From: Prochloraceae cyanobacterium
GTDB lineage: Bacteria; Cyanobacteriota; Cyanobacteriia; Cyanobacteriales; JASJDA01
Reading direction: 5' to 3'
DNA: 45,792 nt
Assembly: GCA_030065755.1 (NCBI GenBank)
Contig: JASJDA010000056.1
Location: 1-45,792, forward strand
Below are positions 26,831 through 36,794 of this stretch, in pieces. A program made the translations under genes and the position numbers. The notes under the pieces are model-generated. The model saw only the letters and a list, made by a program, of their open reading frames with translations. It was not told the origin of the DNA and searched no databases. Every line of letters starts with the position of its first letter. The stretch's first letter is position 1.

Positions 26831-27349
26831 CTAATAACAATACTTACCGTCTTTAGCCTTTGGCTGGTCTTTAGAAGTTCTTAAAGCGCCCAAAATCGTA
26901 GATGCGAAAACGCAGCGTTTAGCTGTATTGGCATCTTTGAGAGATAAAGTTACTCTTCCTAAGGGTGGATGGGCAACATTTCCTTTATGATCGAACTTGA
27001 TTCGCCGCACTCCATTCGATTTTTGTAAAGTAGTTTCCGAATCTAGCTGAATTGACTCGTCCAAGTTTTGCCAGTCTGCTGAAGCAGGATCCAGGCTAGC
27101 TGGATGAACAGCCCACTGAACCACTCCATTTTCTTCCCGAAAGCTAGCTTGCCACCTGATACGTCCCTTTTTCGCTTGGCTTTGGGCTTGTCGCATCGCT
27201 TGATAAACTTTTTCGTTAGCATTGTTAAGACGCTGGCGATTCATATAGTTAACATAACTAGGAGCAGCCATCGCTCCTACTATACCTATTAATGAAACAA
27301 CTACTAAAAGTTCGACTAAGGTGAATCCTCGGTTATTTTTAATATTCAT
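26831..27349 (-). CDS. GspH/FimT-type pseudopilin
   Basis: This 172-residue protein has a short basic leader and a type IV prepilin cleavage site, G8 before FTLVELL, with Glu at +5, followed by a hydrophobic helix. The rest matches the GspH-like minor pilin fold. It is the last gene of the hps-type cluster and resembles the preceding pilin (shared RQRL.NANE and FD.KGN motifs), suggesting duplication. It ends with conserved cysteines (KRCVF and KYCY) that could form a disulfide. Confidence 0.82.
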   Translation of the reverse strand: MNIKNNRGFTLVELLVVVSLIGIVGAMAAPSYVNYMNRQRLNNANEKVYQAMRQAQSQAKKGRIRWQASFREENGVVQWAVHPASLDPASADWQNLDESIQLDSETTLQKSNGVRRIKFDHKGNVAHPPLGRVTLSLKDANTAKRCVFASTILGALRTSKDQPKAKDGKYCY

Positions 27350-27489
27350 TAGACCTCTTGCAAAGTCAAATAGATTGATGTTTTATTATTAAATTAGCTT
27401 TAACACCAATAGAGGTACGACAGTAAACTTACTGAATTTGTAGGATTTCCTCAATCTCGACGATGAAATAAAAATAACCGATATCAAAG

Positions 27490-27515
27490 TATCGATCGCG
27501 CGAAGGCGATCGATA
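27490..27515. other. HIP1-containing hairpin between two pilin genes
   Basis: TATCGATCGC at 27490-27499 and GCGATCGATA at 27506-27515 form a perfect 10-bp stem with a 6-nt loop. It lies in the 203-bp gap between the two GspH-like genes. It may act as a terminator or mRNA stabiliser, or may simply be two overlapping palindromic GATCGC sites. Confidence 0.45.
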
Positions 27516-27552
27516 TCTTGGCAAGATTTCTATTATTTTACTGATTTGTTTC

Positions 27553-28107
27553 CTAAGGACAATCGGAATCTTGTTTTATTATTACAGAACCTAATAAATT
27601 CTCAACAACAGCACAACGCTTTAATGAGGAACTACTATTTGTAGGACTTACAATAATTGACTGATTTACAGTATTTTCTTTAGCGTTTCCTTTATAGTCG
27701 AAAGTCAATTTATTAGCTTGTGAAGAAGAAAAACTAAGGTTTATAGTATTTGCTTTCTCGCTCAGTAGGTTTTGCCAGTCACTATTACTGGGGGTAGATG
27801 CTTCTGGTAAGATGGCATATTGAGGTATTCCATTATTATTTTGAAAGTGAGCACTATAGGAGCTACGTTTCTTTTTGGCTTGAGTTCGAGCATCCTGAAG
27901 CGCAGAAACAACTCTTTCATTAGCTGAATCGAGCCTTTGTCGATCGATAAAAGCATTCCAACTATTAGCACTAATAGCAGCGAGAATGCCGACTAAGACG
28001 ACCACAACTAGCATTTCTACTAAAGTAAAACCAGCTACAGAAGAATTTGACAGGGATGTTTTGTCTCCGATCGGTTTAATCAAAAATTTATTTATCAATA
28101 ATTGCAT
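27553..28107 (-). CDS. GspH/FimT-type pseudopilin
   Basis: This 184-residue protein has a 26-residue leader ending in G26, then FTLVEML with Glu31 at +5 and a hydrophobic helix. The central part repeats motifs of the neighbouring pilin (RQRLDSANERV, FDYKGN) and ends with KRCAVVENLLG and a final DCP, so it also has a possible C-terminal disulfide. It probably forms part of the tip or core of a type IV pilus-like export machine with the other pseudopilins here. Confidence 0.8.
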   Translation of the reverse strand: MQLLINKFLIKPIGDKTSLSNSSVAGFTLVEMLVVVVLVGILAAISANSWNAFIDRQRLDSANERVVSALQDARTQAKKKRSSYSAHFQNNNGIPQYAILPEASTPSNSDWQNLLSEKANTINLSFSSSQANKLTFDYKGNAKENTVNQSIIVSPTNSSSSLKRCAVVENLLGSVIIKQDSDCP

Positions 28108-28177
28108 AGTTTTTTTTAGCTTGAATCTTTAAAATTAAAAGCGATCTAATCTTTCTCTAAAAAATGTTATTATTTTG

Positions 28178-29185
28178 TTATTCTTCGACTCCATACTTAT
28201 CAATTATGCCTCCAGTAGTCACTCGTGTTTGCAACTCTGCTTTAACATCATCAGCGTTGCTTTGCTCCCCTGTTTCTTTGCTATTTCCTCGCAGGTAAAC
28301 AATAACATCCTGTTTGATGCCCAATGTACCCGTTGTCCTCACACAAGCATAGAAACTATTACTTTGGAAATTAATAGGACTATTAAGATCTGGAACTCTA
28401 GCGTATTCTTCTGTAGCAGTATTACCATCTAGATCTGGACATACAAGTTGATTTTGGCTAGTACTACTAGGATCGTCAACAAAGTCAACTAGAACTGGAG
28501 AATTTCCTCCTGACAAAGTAGGTCGGGTTAGTTGTAAATTATCGGGCCACGTTGAGAAGTTTTTATATACGCCAGGGTCAATAAATCCAGTTGTATGCTG
28601 CAATTTATTGGAAATGTTTGAATCAGAAAGATTAGAATATTTAGGGAGTCTGTAGCGTAATATTCTAGATTTTCCTTTCCAAGTTGTACTGTTTTCTTTT
28701 GATTGCAAATAAACAATTAAGCTATAAGCATGACGCTTTACTATAAGAGCGTTACATTCTGCTTGTTGTTCGTCCGATAAGGAAGAGTTACTACAATCAC
28801 TTGAAGAAGGTAAATCGCTCTCTGAAATTGGTTCAATTTTCCAGAAGGCTAAAACAGGTGTTACATCATTACCAAAGTCGGGAATGCTGTCCTTAATTTG
28901 ATTCTTGATTTGATTGTCATTATAAACATATACTGCCTCTTTTAAATCCTGTGCGATATAATCTATCGCTTGGTGCATTTCCTGCTGTACTTTGGTTCGA
29001 TCTCCTTCTAGTTGGTCAGATCTCAAGACCTTAACCATAGCTGTCAGAAGTGCAGATAATACAATGCCTGATAGAATGACAGTTGTTAAAAGTTCCGTTA
29101 AAGTAAAACCTTTCGTTGTTTTCGAGCGGTTATTTTTCCCAAACCGATATAAAAAGAATTTTAAAAAGTTTTGTGTTATCGCCAT
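28178..29185 (-). CDS. hpsC: Pseudopilin HpsC-like (PilW type)
   Basis: This 335-residue protein has a prepilin site at G26 before FTLTELL with Glu31 at +5, then a long globular domain with several cysteines. It matches PilW-like minor pilins, and in position and size fits HpsC, a pseudopilin needed in filamentous cyanobacteria for hormogonium polysaccharide secretion and gliding. The long 26-residue leader is typical of this group. The gene lies 315 bp from hpsB and 71 bp from the next pilin. Confidence 0.72.
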   Translation of the reverse strand: MAITQNFLKFFLYRFGKNNRSKTTKGFTLTELLTTVILSGIVLSALLTAMVKVLRSDQLEGDRTKVQQEMHQAIDYIAQDLKEAVYVYNDNQIKNQIKDSIPDFGNDVTPVLAFWKIEPISESDLPSSSDCSNSSLSDEQQAECNALIVKRHAYSLIVYLQSKENSTTWKGKSRILRYRLPKYSNLSDSNISNKLQHTTGFIDPGVYKNFSTWPDNLQLTRPTLSGGNSPVLVDFVDDPSSTSQNQLVCPDLDGNTATEEYARVPDLNSPINFQSNSFYACVRTTGTLGIKQDVIVYLRGNSKETGEQSNADDVKAELQTRVTTGGIIDKYGVEE

Positions 29186-29500
29186 GATTCTTGTCTTCTT
29201 CTGTCTTTCTAGCTTTTAGACCTTATTTTTTTAGAGGTATATTAAGTTGACTTTTGATTTTATTCTGACTTATTTGCCTCCTTTTTCAATCGGACAACTT
29301 ACTAAAAAATTGTAAGCAAATTGACTGATTACCAATGAAGCAACAAAAAGTAAAATTAAATATAGATATTGATAATTTATAAAAAAGATTTCAAGCAAAA
29401 ACTCTCCTCTTTTTGAAGTTTTAGCGATCGAATCCAGAGAAATTATTTAGATCGATCGGCTAGTTCCCAAAGTTAAAGAAGAGAGTTGCAGTAATTTTAT
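29186..29500. other. AT-rich gap between hpsB- and hpsC-like genes
   Basis: These 315 bp contain no gene that I can support. They may hold a second promoter for the hpsC-pilin part of the cluster. Only a short CTTAC/GTAAG inverted repeat near 29300 is visible. Confidence 0.45.
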
Positions 29501-30178
29501 TTAACGTTCTAAAAGTGTTCTGTATTCGTCGAGAGCGTCTGGTGAATCAGACAGAGATAATTCTGTATATATAACTGCTAGAGGAAATTGCTGTAGATTG
29601 GTTCCTTCTCCAGAAGTTAAGGTCAAACGAGCTTTTGTTGTCTCTAAATTATTTTGGTTTTCGGCACTAATATAGTACACTCTTACTCCCATTTTAAAAG
29701 CAGTAATTCTACCATCTCCGTCTTGCACTCCTGGATTACGAAAAGTTTGTATTAGAAAATCGCCTTTTTTCAAAAACTGGTCAGCATTGCAGTTAGTAGA
29801 GCAAGTACTCCCAGGAGCATTAACCTCTTTAATGTCATCTTTATTGGTAATACTAGCCTGTGGTGGCAATTGGTTATTCCACTCTGACGCTGTTTGATTT
29901 TCAGTTGGACCATTATCGAGTAAAATTTTTATCTGTTGGACTTGCTCTCTAGCTATATTAAAAGCTTGTTCGGCTCTGCGGTTTTGAATTCGGGTAGCGG
30001 CACCCAGCAAGAGGGTCGGGGTAATTGCAGTAACGGCGATACTAATAATTAGCATCCCGATTAAAACTTCTAGCAAACTAAATCCTCGATCGGAGTTTTT
30101 TTGAGAAGTTCGCTGGTTTTTTAAAAAGTTAGCCAACCATAACGGGAATGGAAAAGATTGATTATTATTGGGTCGCAT
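29501..30178 (-). CDS. hpsB: Pseudopilin HpsB-like (PilV type)
   Basis: From ATG 30178 the protein has 225 residues with a prepilin site at G32 before FSLLEVL and Glu37 at +5, then a PilV-like domain. It fits HpsB, the pseudopilin encoded right after hpsA in filamentous cyanobacteria. The frame is open up to 30325, overlapping hpsA, but the extra 49 residues (MSVKPSAGK...) do not look like a pilin leader, so I prefer the internal start. A stem-loop lies between hpsA and this start. Confidence 0.75.
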   Translation of the reverse strand: MRPNNNQSFPFPLWLANFLKNQRTSQKNSDRGFSLLEVLIGMLIISIAVTAITPTLLLGAATRIQNRRAEQAFNIAREQVQQIKILLDNGPTENQTASEWNNQLPPQASITNKDDIKEVNAPGSTCSTNCNADQFLKKGDFLIQTFRNPGVQDGDGRITAFKMGVRVYYISAENQNNLETTKARLTLTSGEGTNLQQFPLAVIYTELSLSDSPDALDEYRTLLER

Positions 30179-30268
30179 TTTAGAAAAAATTGGATAGAGT
30201 ATTTGATATTTTTTGGTTACAGCACTTAAAGGGATCGATCGGGGGTAGAGTGCAAGGTAGATGAGGAG

Positions 30269-30299
30269 AAGGGAAAATGGAAATTGTTTATTTTCCCTT
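30269..30299 (-). terminator. Hairpin just after hpsA
   Basis: AAGGGAAAAT at 30269-30278 and ATTTTCCCTT at 30290-30299 form a perfect 10-bp stem with an 11-nt loop. On the minus strand it follows the hpsA stop codon by 17 bp. No clear U-tract follows, so partial termination or mRNA processing that lowers hpsB expression is possible. Confidence 0.45.
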
Positions 30300-30315
30300 T
30301 TCCCAGCCGAAGGCT

Positions 30316-33300
30316 TTACGGACAACTTGCTTGTGAATCAACTTGTTGATTATTGTCATCTACAGCGCAGCGCAGATTCTCAACGTAGGGATCGTCTGCA
30401 GCTAACTCTCGATAATATTCGCTGCGAGCATTACTTGGAGTAACAAAACGTTCAGCTATTGGACCTGCTGGAGCATACTGCAAGCCAACGTCATAACCCC
30501 ATCGACGATTAGGAGGAGAATAGTATTTAATGTTCTCTTTGCTGCTGTTAGCTGGATTACCTGGTTCCCAACTATCCTGATCGAAAGGAGCTGTAGCGTA
30601 AGTGCTAAAATTCAACTGCAACAAAGAACCTGAAATAAATAGATCTCTGCGACTCCAAGTTTCTATAAAGCGGGGGAAGTTGTGTAAGCCTCCATAGGCT
30701 TGGAAAGCACGAGAAGGTATGAGTCCGCTAATTATGACAGCATTGATTCGAGTATCATCTACACCACTAATTAGATTTTTACTCTCTGAAAATTCTCTGT
30801 ATGACTTATTGTTGTCTTTACCGTACTCTTTTACAGCACTACCATTTTTATACATGGGGTAGCCATTGCGAGAAATCTTAATTGGAGCTTCCCTTTGGTT
30901 AACAAGAGTGTTCGAGTCATTGGAGTTTTTACCATCTTCAGTTAACCAACCATTACCTGGCGTTGTATCACCCTCAGGATAATTCAAAGTGCGGTAAGAG
31001 GATCTACCTCCGGTATCAGTGGCTCTGATTCCCTGAGCTATATTTCCATCTTTAAAATCCTTTCCTACGATAGTAACTGCATCGGAAAGAACTTCAACTG
31101 GTCTCCAAACATCGCCGGCTACACGAGCAAAATCACCGTTAAGATTGCCATCGCTATCACCGTTATTTCGGCTGTAAAAGTTGCTAAAGTTAGTTTGAAG
31201 CTTTTCGTCAAATTCCTCAATACGGTTGCTGTCGCTGTAACTGCTGTTATCGCAAGTTGTGGTGTCAACATCTACGTGTAAGTTAAAACCTTTATTATTT
31301 CCGTCTCCAAATACATATACGGGGTTGTCGGAAATAAATGCCATTCCACTCGCAACAGAAGGGTCGTGACAGCGCCTTATATCCTGTCCGTTGCGCAATC
31401 GAAAACCGTAAGGACGACGATCTGGATCTGCATAGAAGTCTATAGGTTTAGGACTGATACCATTGCTGGAGTCAACAGGGGGATCTTTCGGATTCGCTCC
31501 AACAGCATTCATACGGCAGGTAGATGTAGTTATTTCGGAGAATTCATCGCAATTACTCCAGCTAGAGCTAGCTGGTCTAGCAATGCCGTCTTCTCGCATT
31601 GCATCTTCTCGGAAACTGTAGATAATGCCACTGTCGGGCAGCCAGTTTTCTATCATTCCAGTAGAGGATTGATTGTGTCTGAGCATATTGAGATCGAAAT
31701 CTAAAGTACGCACAGACATCATCTCCCGACCGTTGAACATACCTTTGTCTAACAGCGCTACATATCTGTTTTGAGAACTTGCTCCCGTGTTATCGGTTAT
31801 TTTGTTGCCAATATTCGTATTGCTAGTGCTATTAGGTAGTTCCCAATTACCTATCGATCGGGGTTGTATCCTAATTTTGTTTTTTATATTTCCGTCTGTA
31901 ATTTTCTTGTATGTATAACTACCATTGACTGAACTATCCTTAATATAAGTATCGGCAATGTAGAGTTCGGTAGCAGGTTGTTCGTCGTCATTAGTGGAAG
32001 ACCCATTATAGTCGTGATCCTGTCTGGGGAAAATGTAGTAGAGGGCAGGATATTTAGGTTTGGTAATATCTAGGGTATCTAGCATTTTTGCCAGACGGAT
32101 AAATTTCTTTTCCCTAGTTACTTTATTTTGAGTATCGCCCAAATCTATGAAATTGTTTCCAGATTCTTTAGTGTAATCAAAGTTTAAGGTGATTGTATCT
32201 CCCTGATTGTAGTTCGTTCCTCCGTATGCCAAACCGCCACTACCCAAATTATTTTTAATTGTGTACGTGTACGTGCTAGAAGAAGATGCAAAACCTAATT
32301 GACGATCGCGAGAAATCTGTTGTATTTGTTCGATCCGATGTACTAAATCTTCTCCTATGGCACTAACATATCCATCTCTATCTGTGGGTAACGAGCCAGT
32401 GCCAAAAGCAGCATCCAGTTTGTCACTCGCTTCTGTGAGCAGTGCGCTGCTTTTTGTTTGGATATTATTGAGATTGTATGCCAACATTCCCAGGGTGCAA
32501 GATGCTGTTTGAATTGTGGTTTTGTCGGCAATGCTGAGGTCGTTGTAATTAGTACCACTATCTAACAAGTCTAGCGCCCGACGCAGATTCGAGAAATCTC
32601 CCCACATTGTTAAATAAGGGTAGGGGTGGACAATTGTTCCTGTAGTTTCTTGAACAGGTGGAAAAGCACCGTCGGGATCGCCAGCAAAGTGAGCTAAATT
32701 TCTCAAAGCTTTTCCGAGAGGTCTGTTGACACCAATTTCGGCAGCAAAAGTAGCTTTATCTGGTGGAGCAAATTCCCAGCCGTTGGTTCCTTTAGCGTCA
32801 AGAAAGTTAGTATCTATCTCGGTAGTACCCGTGTAATTATCAAATGTTGTGCTGTTCTCAATTGTTTTATTTGTTCCTGGATGAGCTACAGTTGCAATAC
32901 AAGCAACGGGGAAATCACTATCTTTTTCGTGGTGATAAACTAGAGTGGCTTGAACTGCTGCCAGGTTATCCCGTAGAGTTTTCCACTGTCGCAGTTCGTG
33001 GCATCGGTTTTTTACTGCACTTTTGTTTTGCGGACAACTATTTGTTAGGTTGGAGTCTCCTGAGTCTGTGTCTGGTGGATAAAGGGGATCCTGATTCTGA
33101 TTGGGATGATTATCTCCTTCCCAACCGAATTTGTTACCCAATTCCAATCGTTGCCCCACGATAACTCGCAAACCATCTTTCCAGCCGCGTCTTTCCCAGT
33201 AACCATCGTAACCGAGGGTTTCTTTTGGATTAGTAATATTGGTTAGATTGTCATAATACGTATCTGTCGGATCTATTGATTCGCCGATATTGTGTCCGTC

Positions 33301-34851
33301 TAGATCGATCGCATTTGTATATTTGGGTTTAGGGCCGTAGCGATCGTCTGCTCGATAGGTATCGTCGATAAAGGGCGGTTGTTCTACCTGATTATAGACG
33401 CGCTGTCCTGTAACTGGAGCAGAATTTTCCCAATCAGTATCTTGATATTGTGTATTATCTGAGTTTGAGCCTCTCGATCGCTTATTTCCTGTTGTGAATA
33501 GAAATACTGGATCTAAGGCTCGATCTGCTATCTTTAGGTTGCTTTCGACTCCGTCTTTATTTTTGTCAATAATGTAAGTCTGGCTTGGCCCATTGTTTCC
33601 GTGTATGTCAAACGTTGACTTACCAAGGAAGTCATTTTTTGTCATCGTGCCGTTGAGCATCTGACCTCTGAATTGTTGACCCCCGTTGTCAGGATCGCCT
33701 GGGTCGTACTCGGACATGGTAATTTCTGAGTTTTGCTCGTTATAAAGACAAGATTGTGGATCGCTAATCAAATAGGCGTGAAATTTATTACCACCACCAT
33801 TATTTCCGACGATCAGGTTGCCTTCTGTGTGCATCGCCCCGTTCCAATTAAAATCTGGCCCTGGGAATATTTCTAAGTCGTTGAGGAACCACGCGCCCCA
33901 TTTGTTACCCAAATCTGCTTCTCTATCTTGTTGCAGTTCCAAGGCTGCATAGTTTGGGTCGTCGGTATTATTTTTAATTGCAACTCCAGTAATTTGAAAT
34001 GCTCTAACGAAAGTGGAACTACTTGCGGTAGCATCCCAGCCGTTGGTTGAATTTGCCGCTAAATTACAATTGGAATTACTAGCTTCTTGCAGAGAAAGTG
34101 GCCCGTTGCGAATAATTAGATCGTTAGCTTTGGTTTGATCTGAACTGGTGCGATCGATACTTCCGTCTTCAGAAGCTATCATTATTGAGTAAGCAACTGT
34201 TTCTAATTCGCCGTCGCCATCGGCATCTGTCTGAAAAGACCAGGCATTATCTAGAGGATTAGTTGTATTGTTATTGATTTCTAGGAGATCTAGGCGAGTT
34301 TCATCTGGTAAGGTATATGGATCTTGTATACCACTTGTACTCGAATCTGCGTCTAGCTGAGACAGGGAATTGGTGCCGTCATTCTTGAGCATACTCTCTA
34401 ATATTGCTCCAGAAGGAAGACCGTTGGGGAAGCGTTCGTCCTTGCTGAAGAGATACTCTAGCTTGGCTTTAGCTCTTTCGATCGCTGGAGTTGCAGCGTT
34501 AGTAATTACTTGTTGTTCGCGCTCTGTTACTACCTGATTGCTGCGGTTGGCAGAACGAAATAAAATCGAACCTGCTACCAGGGCAAATATTAATAATAAT
34601 ATGGCTATTGTTGGCAGGATAAATCCGCCAGCAGGGGAATGCGATCGCCTTCTACCTCCGAAAAAGCGACGTAAGACCCATTTCATTTGTTTTTTGACTA
34701 GCCTTCTCAAGCGACGAGATAAGGTAGGCAGTTTGAGGTTTGAAAGGAAACGCAAGAGCAAGTTTGGTTGAGTCTTGACAATTTCTCTGAATTGCTCTAA
34801 TAATCTGTCGATTAATTTATAATTATTGTTCGATCGTTTTTGCTTTGACAT
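30316..34851 (-). CDS. hpsA: HpsA-like large pilin-related exported protein
   Basis: This very large protein (1511 residues) has a basic leader of about 75 residues, a GG before FILPTIAILLLIFALVAG (membrane helix about 77-98), and then over 1400 residues of Asp/Asn/Gly/Ser-rich extracellular sequence. The pattern matches HpsA of filamentous cyanobacteria, the first gene of the hormogonium polysaccharide locus. The GG|F junction resembles a prepilin site, but the +5 residue is Thr instead of Glu. Its exact role is not established; it is probably an exported surface or pilus-associated protein. hpsB, hpsC and two pilins follow on the same strand. Confidence 0.82.
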   Translation of the reverse strand: MSKQKRSNNNYKLIDRLLEQFREIVKTQPNLLLRFLSNLKLPTLSRRLRRLVKKQMKWVLRRFFGGRRRSHSPAGGFILPTIAILLLIFALVAGSILFRSANRSNQVVTEREQQVITNAATPAIERAKAKLEYLFSKDERFPNGLPSGAILESMLKNDGTNSLSQLDADSSTSGIQDPYTLPDETRLDLLEINNNTTNPLDNAWSFQTDADGDGELETVAYSIMIASEDGSIDRTSSDQTKANDLIIRNGPLSLQEASNSNCNLAANSTNGWDATASSSTFVRAFQITGVAIKNNTDDPNYAALELQQDREADLGNKWGAWFLNDLEIFPGPDFNWNGAMHTEGNLIVGNNGGGNKFHAYLISDPQSCLYNEQNSEITMSEYDPGDPDNGGQQFRGQMLNGTMTKNDFLGKSTFDIHGNNGPSQTYIIDKNKDGVESNLKIADRALDPVFLFTTGNKRSRGSNSDNTQYQDTDWENSAPVTGQRVYNQVEQPPFIDDTYRADDRYGPKPKYTNAIDLDGHNIGESIDPTDTYYDNLTNITNPKETLGYDGYWERRGWKDGLRVIVGQRLELGNKFGWEGDNHPNQNQDPLYPPDTDSGDSNLTNSCPQNKSAVKNRCHELRQWKTLRDNLAAVQATLVYHHEKDSDFPVACIATVAHPGTNKTIENSTTFDNYTGTTEIDTNFLDAKGTNGWEFAPPDKATFAAEIGVNRPLGKALRNLAHFAGDPDGAFPPVQETTGTIVHPYPYLTMWGDFSNLRRALDLLDSGTNYNDLSIADKTTIQTASCTLGMLAYNLNNIQTKSSALLTEASDKLDAAFGTGSLPTDRDGYVSAIGEDLVHRIEQIQQISRDRQLGFASSSSTYTYTIKNNLGSGGLAYGGTNYNQGDTITLNFDYTKESGNNFIDLGDTQNKVTREKKFIRLAKMLDTLDITKPKYPALYYIFPRQDHDYNGSSTNDDEQPATELYIADTYIKDSSVNGSYTYKKITDGNIKNKIRIQPRSIGNWELPNSTSNTNIGNKITDNTGASSQNRYVALLDKGMFNGREMMSVRTLDFDLNMLRHNQSSTGMIENWLPDSGIIYSFREDAMREDGIARPASSSWSNCDEFSEITTSTCRMNAVGANPKDPPVDSSNGISPKPIDFYADPDRRPYGFRLRNGQDIRRCHDPSVASGMAFISDNPVYVFGDGNNKGFNLHVDVDTTTCDNSSYSDSNRIEEFDEKLQTNFSNFYSRNNGDSDGNLNGDFARVAGDVWRPVEVLSDAVTIVGKDFKDGNIAQGIRATDTGGRSSYRTLNYPEGDTTPGNGWLTEDGKNSNDSNTLVNQREAPIKISRNGYPMYKNGSAVKEYGKDNNKSYREFSESKNLISGVDDTRINAVIISGLIPSRAFQAYGGLHNFPRFIETWSRRDLFISGSLLQLNFSTYATAPFDQDSWEPGNPANSSKENIKYYSPPNRRWGYDVGLQYAPAGPIAERFVTPSNARSEYYRELAADDPYVENLRCAVDDNNQQVDSQASCP

Positions 34852-35280
34852 TGTTTTCTCTTACTTAGAAATCCCAATCTTTTTTTATAGGTTTAATAGG
34901 TGAAACTACTAGCTAATGAATATACATACAAATTTTCTCTGTGTCCTGAAGAAGAACAAACACAGACAAGATTTTCGCATCAACAATTTATTTGATAGGG
35001 TTTAAACTAGAAGTCTGATTATTATCAATTAATTCTTCTAACTTAGTAATAACATCTATATTTCTGAGAAGCAACCGAGAATTTACAGAGAAATTTATAC
35101 GTATTTTGTACTATTTAAGAGATTAAAATTTTGAATATACTGTTTAGCGATCGATAAATTTTTAAAGTTTTTATGAACTTTAAATTCTAGATTTCCAAGA
35201 TTTTAACTATAGTGCTTTGCTTCAAATTTTATTATTCCCAAAAATGCTAAAAAACATAGCAAGAATCTAGGGAGAACTGA
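34852..35280. other. AT-rich region upstream of hpsA, no gene seen
   Basis: These 429 bp lie between the hpsA start and the tnpB element. They presumably contain the hpsA promoter. I see no small gene or convincing repeat. Confidence 0.45.
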
Positions 35281-35429
35281 CTTTTCAACGGTCATGAGAG
35301 AGGCTATGCTTTACCCATAAGTCCCGTAAGACTTTGACTAACTTTCCCCGACCAGTCAATAAGGAAGAATAGTTCGCGGGCGATCGAGACGCTCGAACTG
35401 CTATCGAGACGGTTCTCTTCATCTGATTT

Positions 35430-35478
35430 CGGCGTTTCCTCCCCCGCTAACATTCGTTTAGCGGGGGAGGAAACGCCG
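35430..35478. repeat. Perfect 21-bp hairpin at the left side of the tnpB element
   Basis: The arms at 35430-35450 and 35458-35478 are exact reverse complements, with loop CATTCGT. The core TCCCCCGCTAA recurs in the right-end hairpin. Such hairpins are the recognition sites bound by Y1 transposases. Confidence 0.8.
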
Positions 35479-35543
35479 CCTCCAATTGTGTTTTTACAGA
35501 AAAGTGTGCTAAAATGTGAAAGTGAAAAAATTAACTGTTGTAA

Positions 35544-36737
35544 ATGACTGAACGTGCCTATAAGTACCGCTTTTACCCAACTCCCTCTCAAGAGAATCTC
35601 TTGCGGCGGACAATAGGCTGTGTTCGTTTGGTTTACAACAAAGCTTTGGCAACTAGAACCGAAGCATGGTACTCCAAGAAAGAGAGAGTTGGTTACAAAG
35701 AAACCTCTAGTTTTTTGACTGCGTGGAAAAAGACTACTGAACTCGACTTTCTTAACGAGGTTAGCTGTGTTCCTTTGCAGCAATGTCTCAGGCACCTTCA
35801 AAAAGCTTTTGCTAACTTCTGGGGAAAACGCGCTAAATATCCTCGGTTTAAAAAAAAGCGCTCGGGGGGCTCGGCTGAATTTACCAAGTCTGCTTTTAAG
35901 TGGAAAGATGGTAAATTGTGGCTTGCTAAGTGTAAGGAGCCACTTAATATAGTTTGGTCTAGATATTTGCCTGATGGTTGTGCCCCATCTACAGTAACAG
36001 TCAAGTTTGACCCATCGGGAAGATGGTATATTTCTTTGCTGATAAATGACCACACATGTGAGAAATTGCCACCAACCGAAAAAAAAGTTGGCATTGATGT
36101 AGGTATCTCTCGATTGATTAGTACCAGCGTCGGGGAAAAAATAGCTAATCCTAAGCATTTTAATCGGCTGTATCAAAAGCTTAAAAGAGCGCAAAAGGTA
36201 TTGAGTCGGAAAACCAAAAACTCGAATAACCGACATAAAGCGCGGCTTGAGGTAGCTAAGATACATGCTCAAATTAAAGATGCTCGTACCGATTTCTTGC
36301 ACAAGCTTACAACCAAAATGGTTAGAGAAAATAGCTTGATTGCTATTGAAGACTTGGGAATTAGAAACATGGTTAAAAACCGCAAGCTTGCTCGGTCTAT
36401 ATCCGATGCAGCTTGGGGCGAAATGTTTCGTCAACTTGAGTATAAGTGTGAGTGGTACGGGCGAGAATTGGTTAAAATCGACCGATTCTATCCCAGCAGT
36501 AAAAGATGTAACCATTGTGGTTTTGTGGTTGAGGAATTGCCTCTCGATGTTCGCCAGTGGGACTGTCCTAGCTGTGGAACGAAAGGCATAGACCGCGACA
36601 TCAATGCTGGGAAAAATATCTTGGCGGCAGGGCTTGCCGTTTCTGTCTGTGGAGCGGACATAAGACCTGATAACCATAGTGTTAAAGGGCGGTTGCGAAA
36701 AACTCGTACATCGAGAAGGAAACAGAAACCCAAATAG
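35544..36737 (+). CDS. tnpB: TnpB RNA-guided endonuclease, IS1341 type, intact
   Basis: TnpB is an RNA-guided DNA nuclease, ancestor of Cas12, that helps IS200/IS605 elements persist. This 397-residue copy has the full RuvC triad: Asp185 (GIDVG), Glu269 (IAIEDLG) and Asp352 (DRDINAG). It also has the zinc finger Cys322/Cys325 (CNHCG) and Cys341/Cys344 (CPSCG). Length and motifs indicate an active enzyme. The guide RNA normally covers the 3' end of the gene and the right end, here roughly 36600-36795. With no tnpA, transposition would need a transposase in trans. It belongs to a different subgroup than the relic at 10 kb. Confidence 0.92.
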   Translation: MTERAYKYRFYPTPSQENLLRRTIGCVRLVYNKALATRTEAWYSKKERVGYKETSSFLTAWKKTTELDFLNEVSCVPLQQCLRHLQKAFANFWGKRAKYPRFKKKRSGGSAEFTKSAFKWKDGKLWLAKCKEPLNIVWSRYLPDGCAPSTVTVKFDPSGRWYISLLINDHTCEKLPPTEKKVGIDVGISRLISTSVGEKIANPKHFNRLYQKLKRAQKVLSRKTKNSNNRHKARLEVAKIHAQIKDARTDFLHKLTTKMVRENSLIAIEDLGIRNMVKNRKLARSISDAAWGEMFRQLEYKCEWYGRELVKIDRFYPSSKRCNHCGFVVEELPLDVRQWDCPSCGTKGIDRDINAGKNILAAGLAVSVCGADIRPDNHSVKGRLRKTRTSRRKQKPK

Positions 36738-36748
36738 CGATGTTTGGG

Positions 36749-36794
36749 AATCCCCCGCTATAGCGCGCTAGCGTTTAGCGGGGGAGGATGTCAA
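36749..36794 (+). other. Right end of the tnpB element, candidate 3' end of its omega RNA
   Basis: A 10-bp stem (36751-36760, 36776-36785) encloses the small palindrome TAGCGCGCTA and is followed by GGATGTCAA. In this family the guide RNA scaffold ends at the right end and the guide follows from flanking DNA, which would put the guide just after 36794. This is inferred from the family. Confidence 0.4.

Noticed and set aside
35304-36677. A 457-codon open frame on the minus strand opposite tnpB
   Set aside because: It runs antisense to the intact TnpB gene, shows no domain or motif, and spans the element's hairpins. It is a by-product of tnpB codon use.
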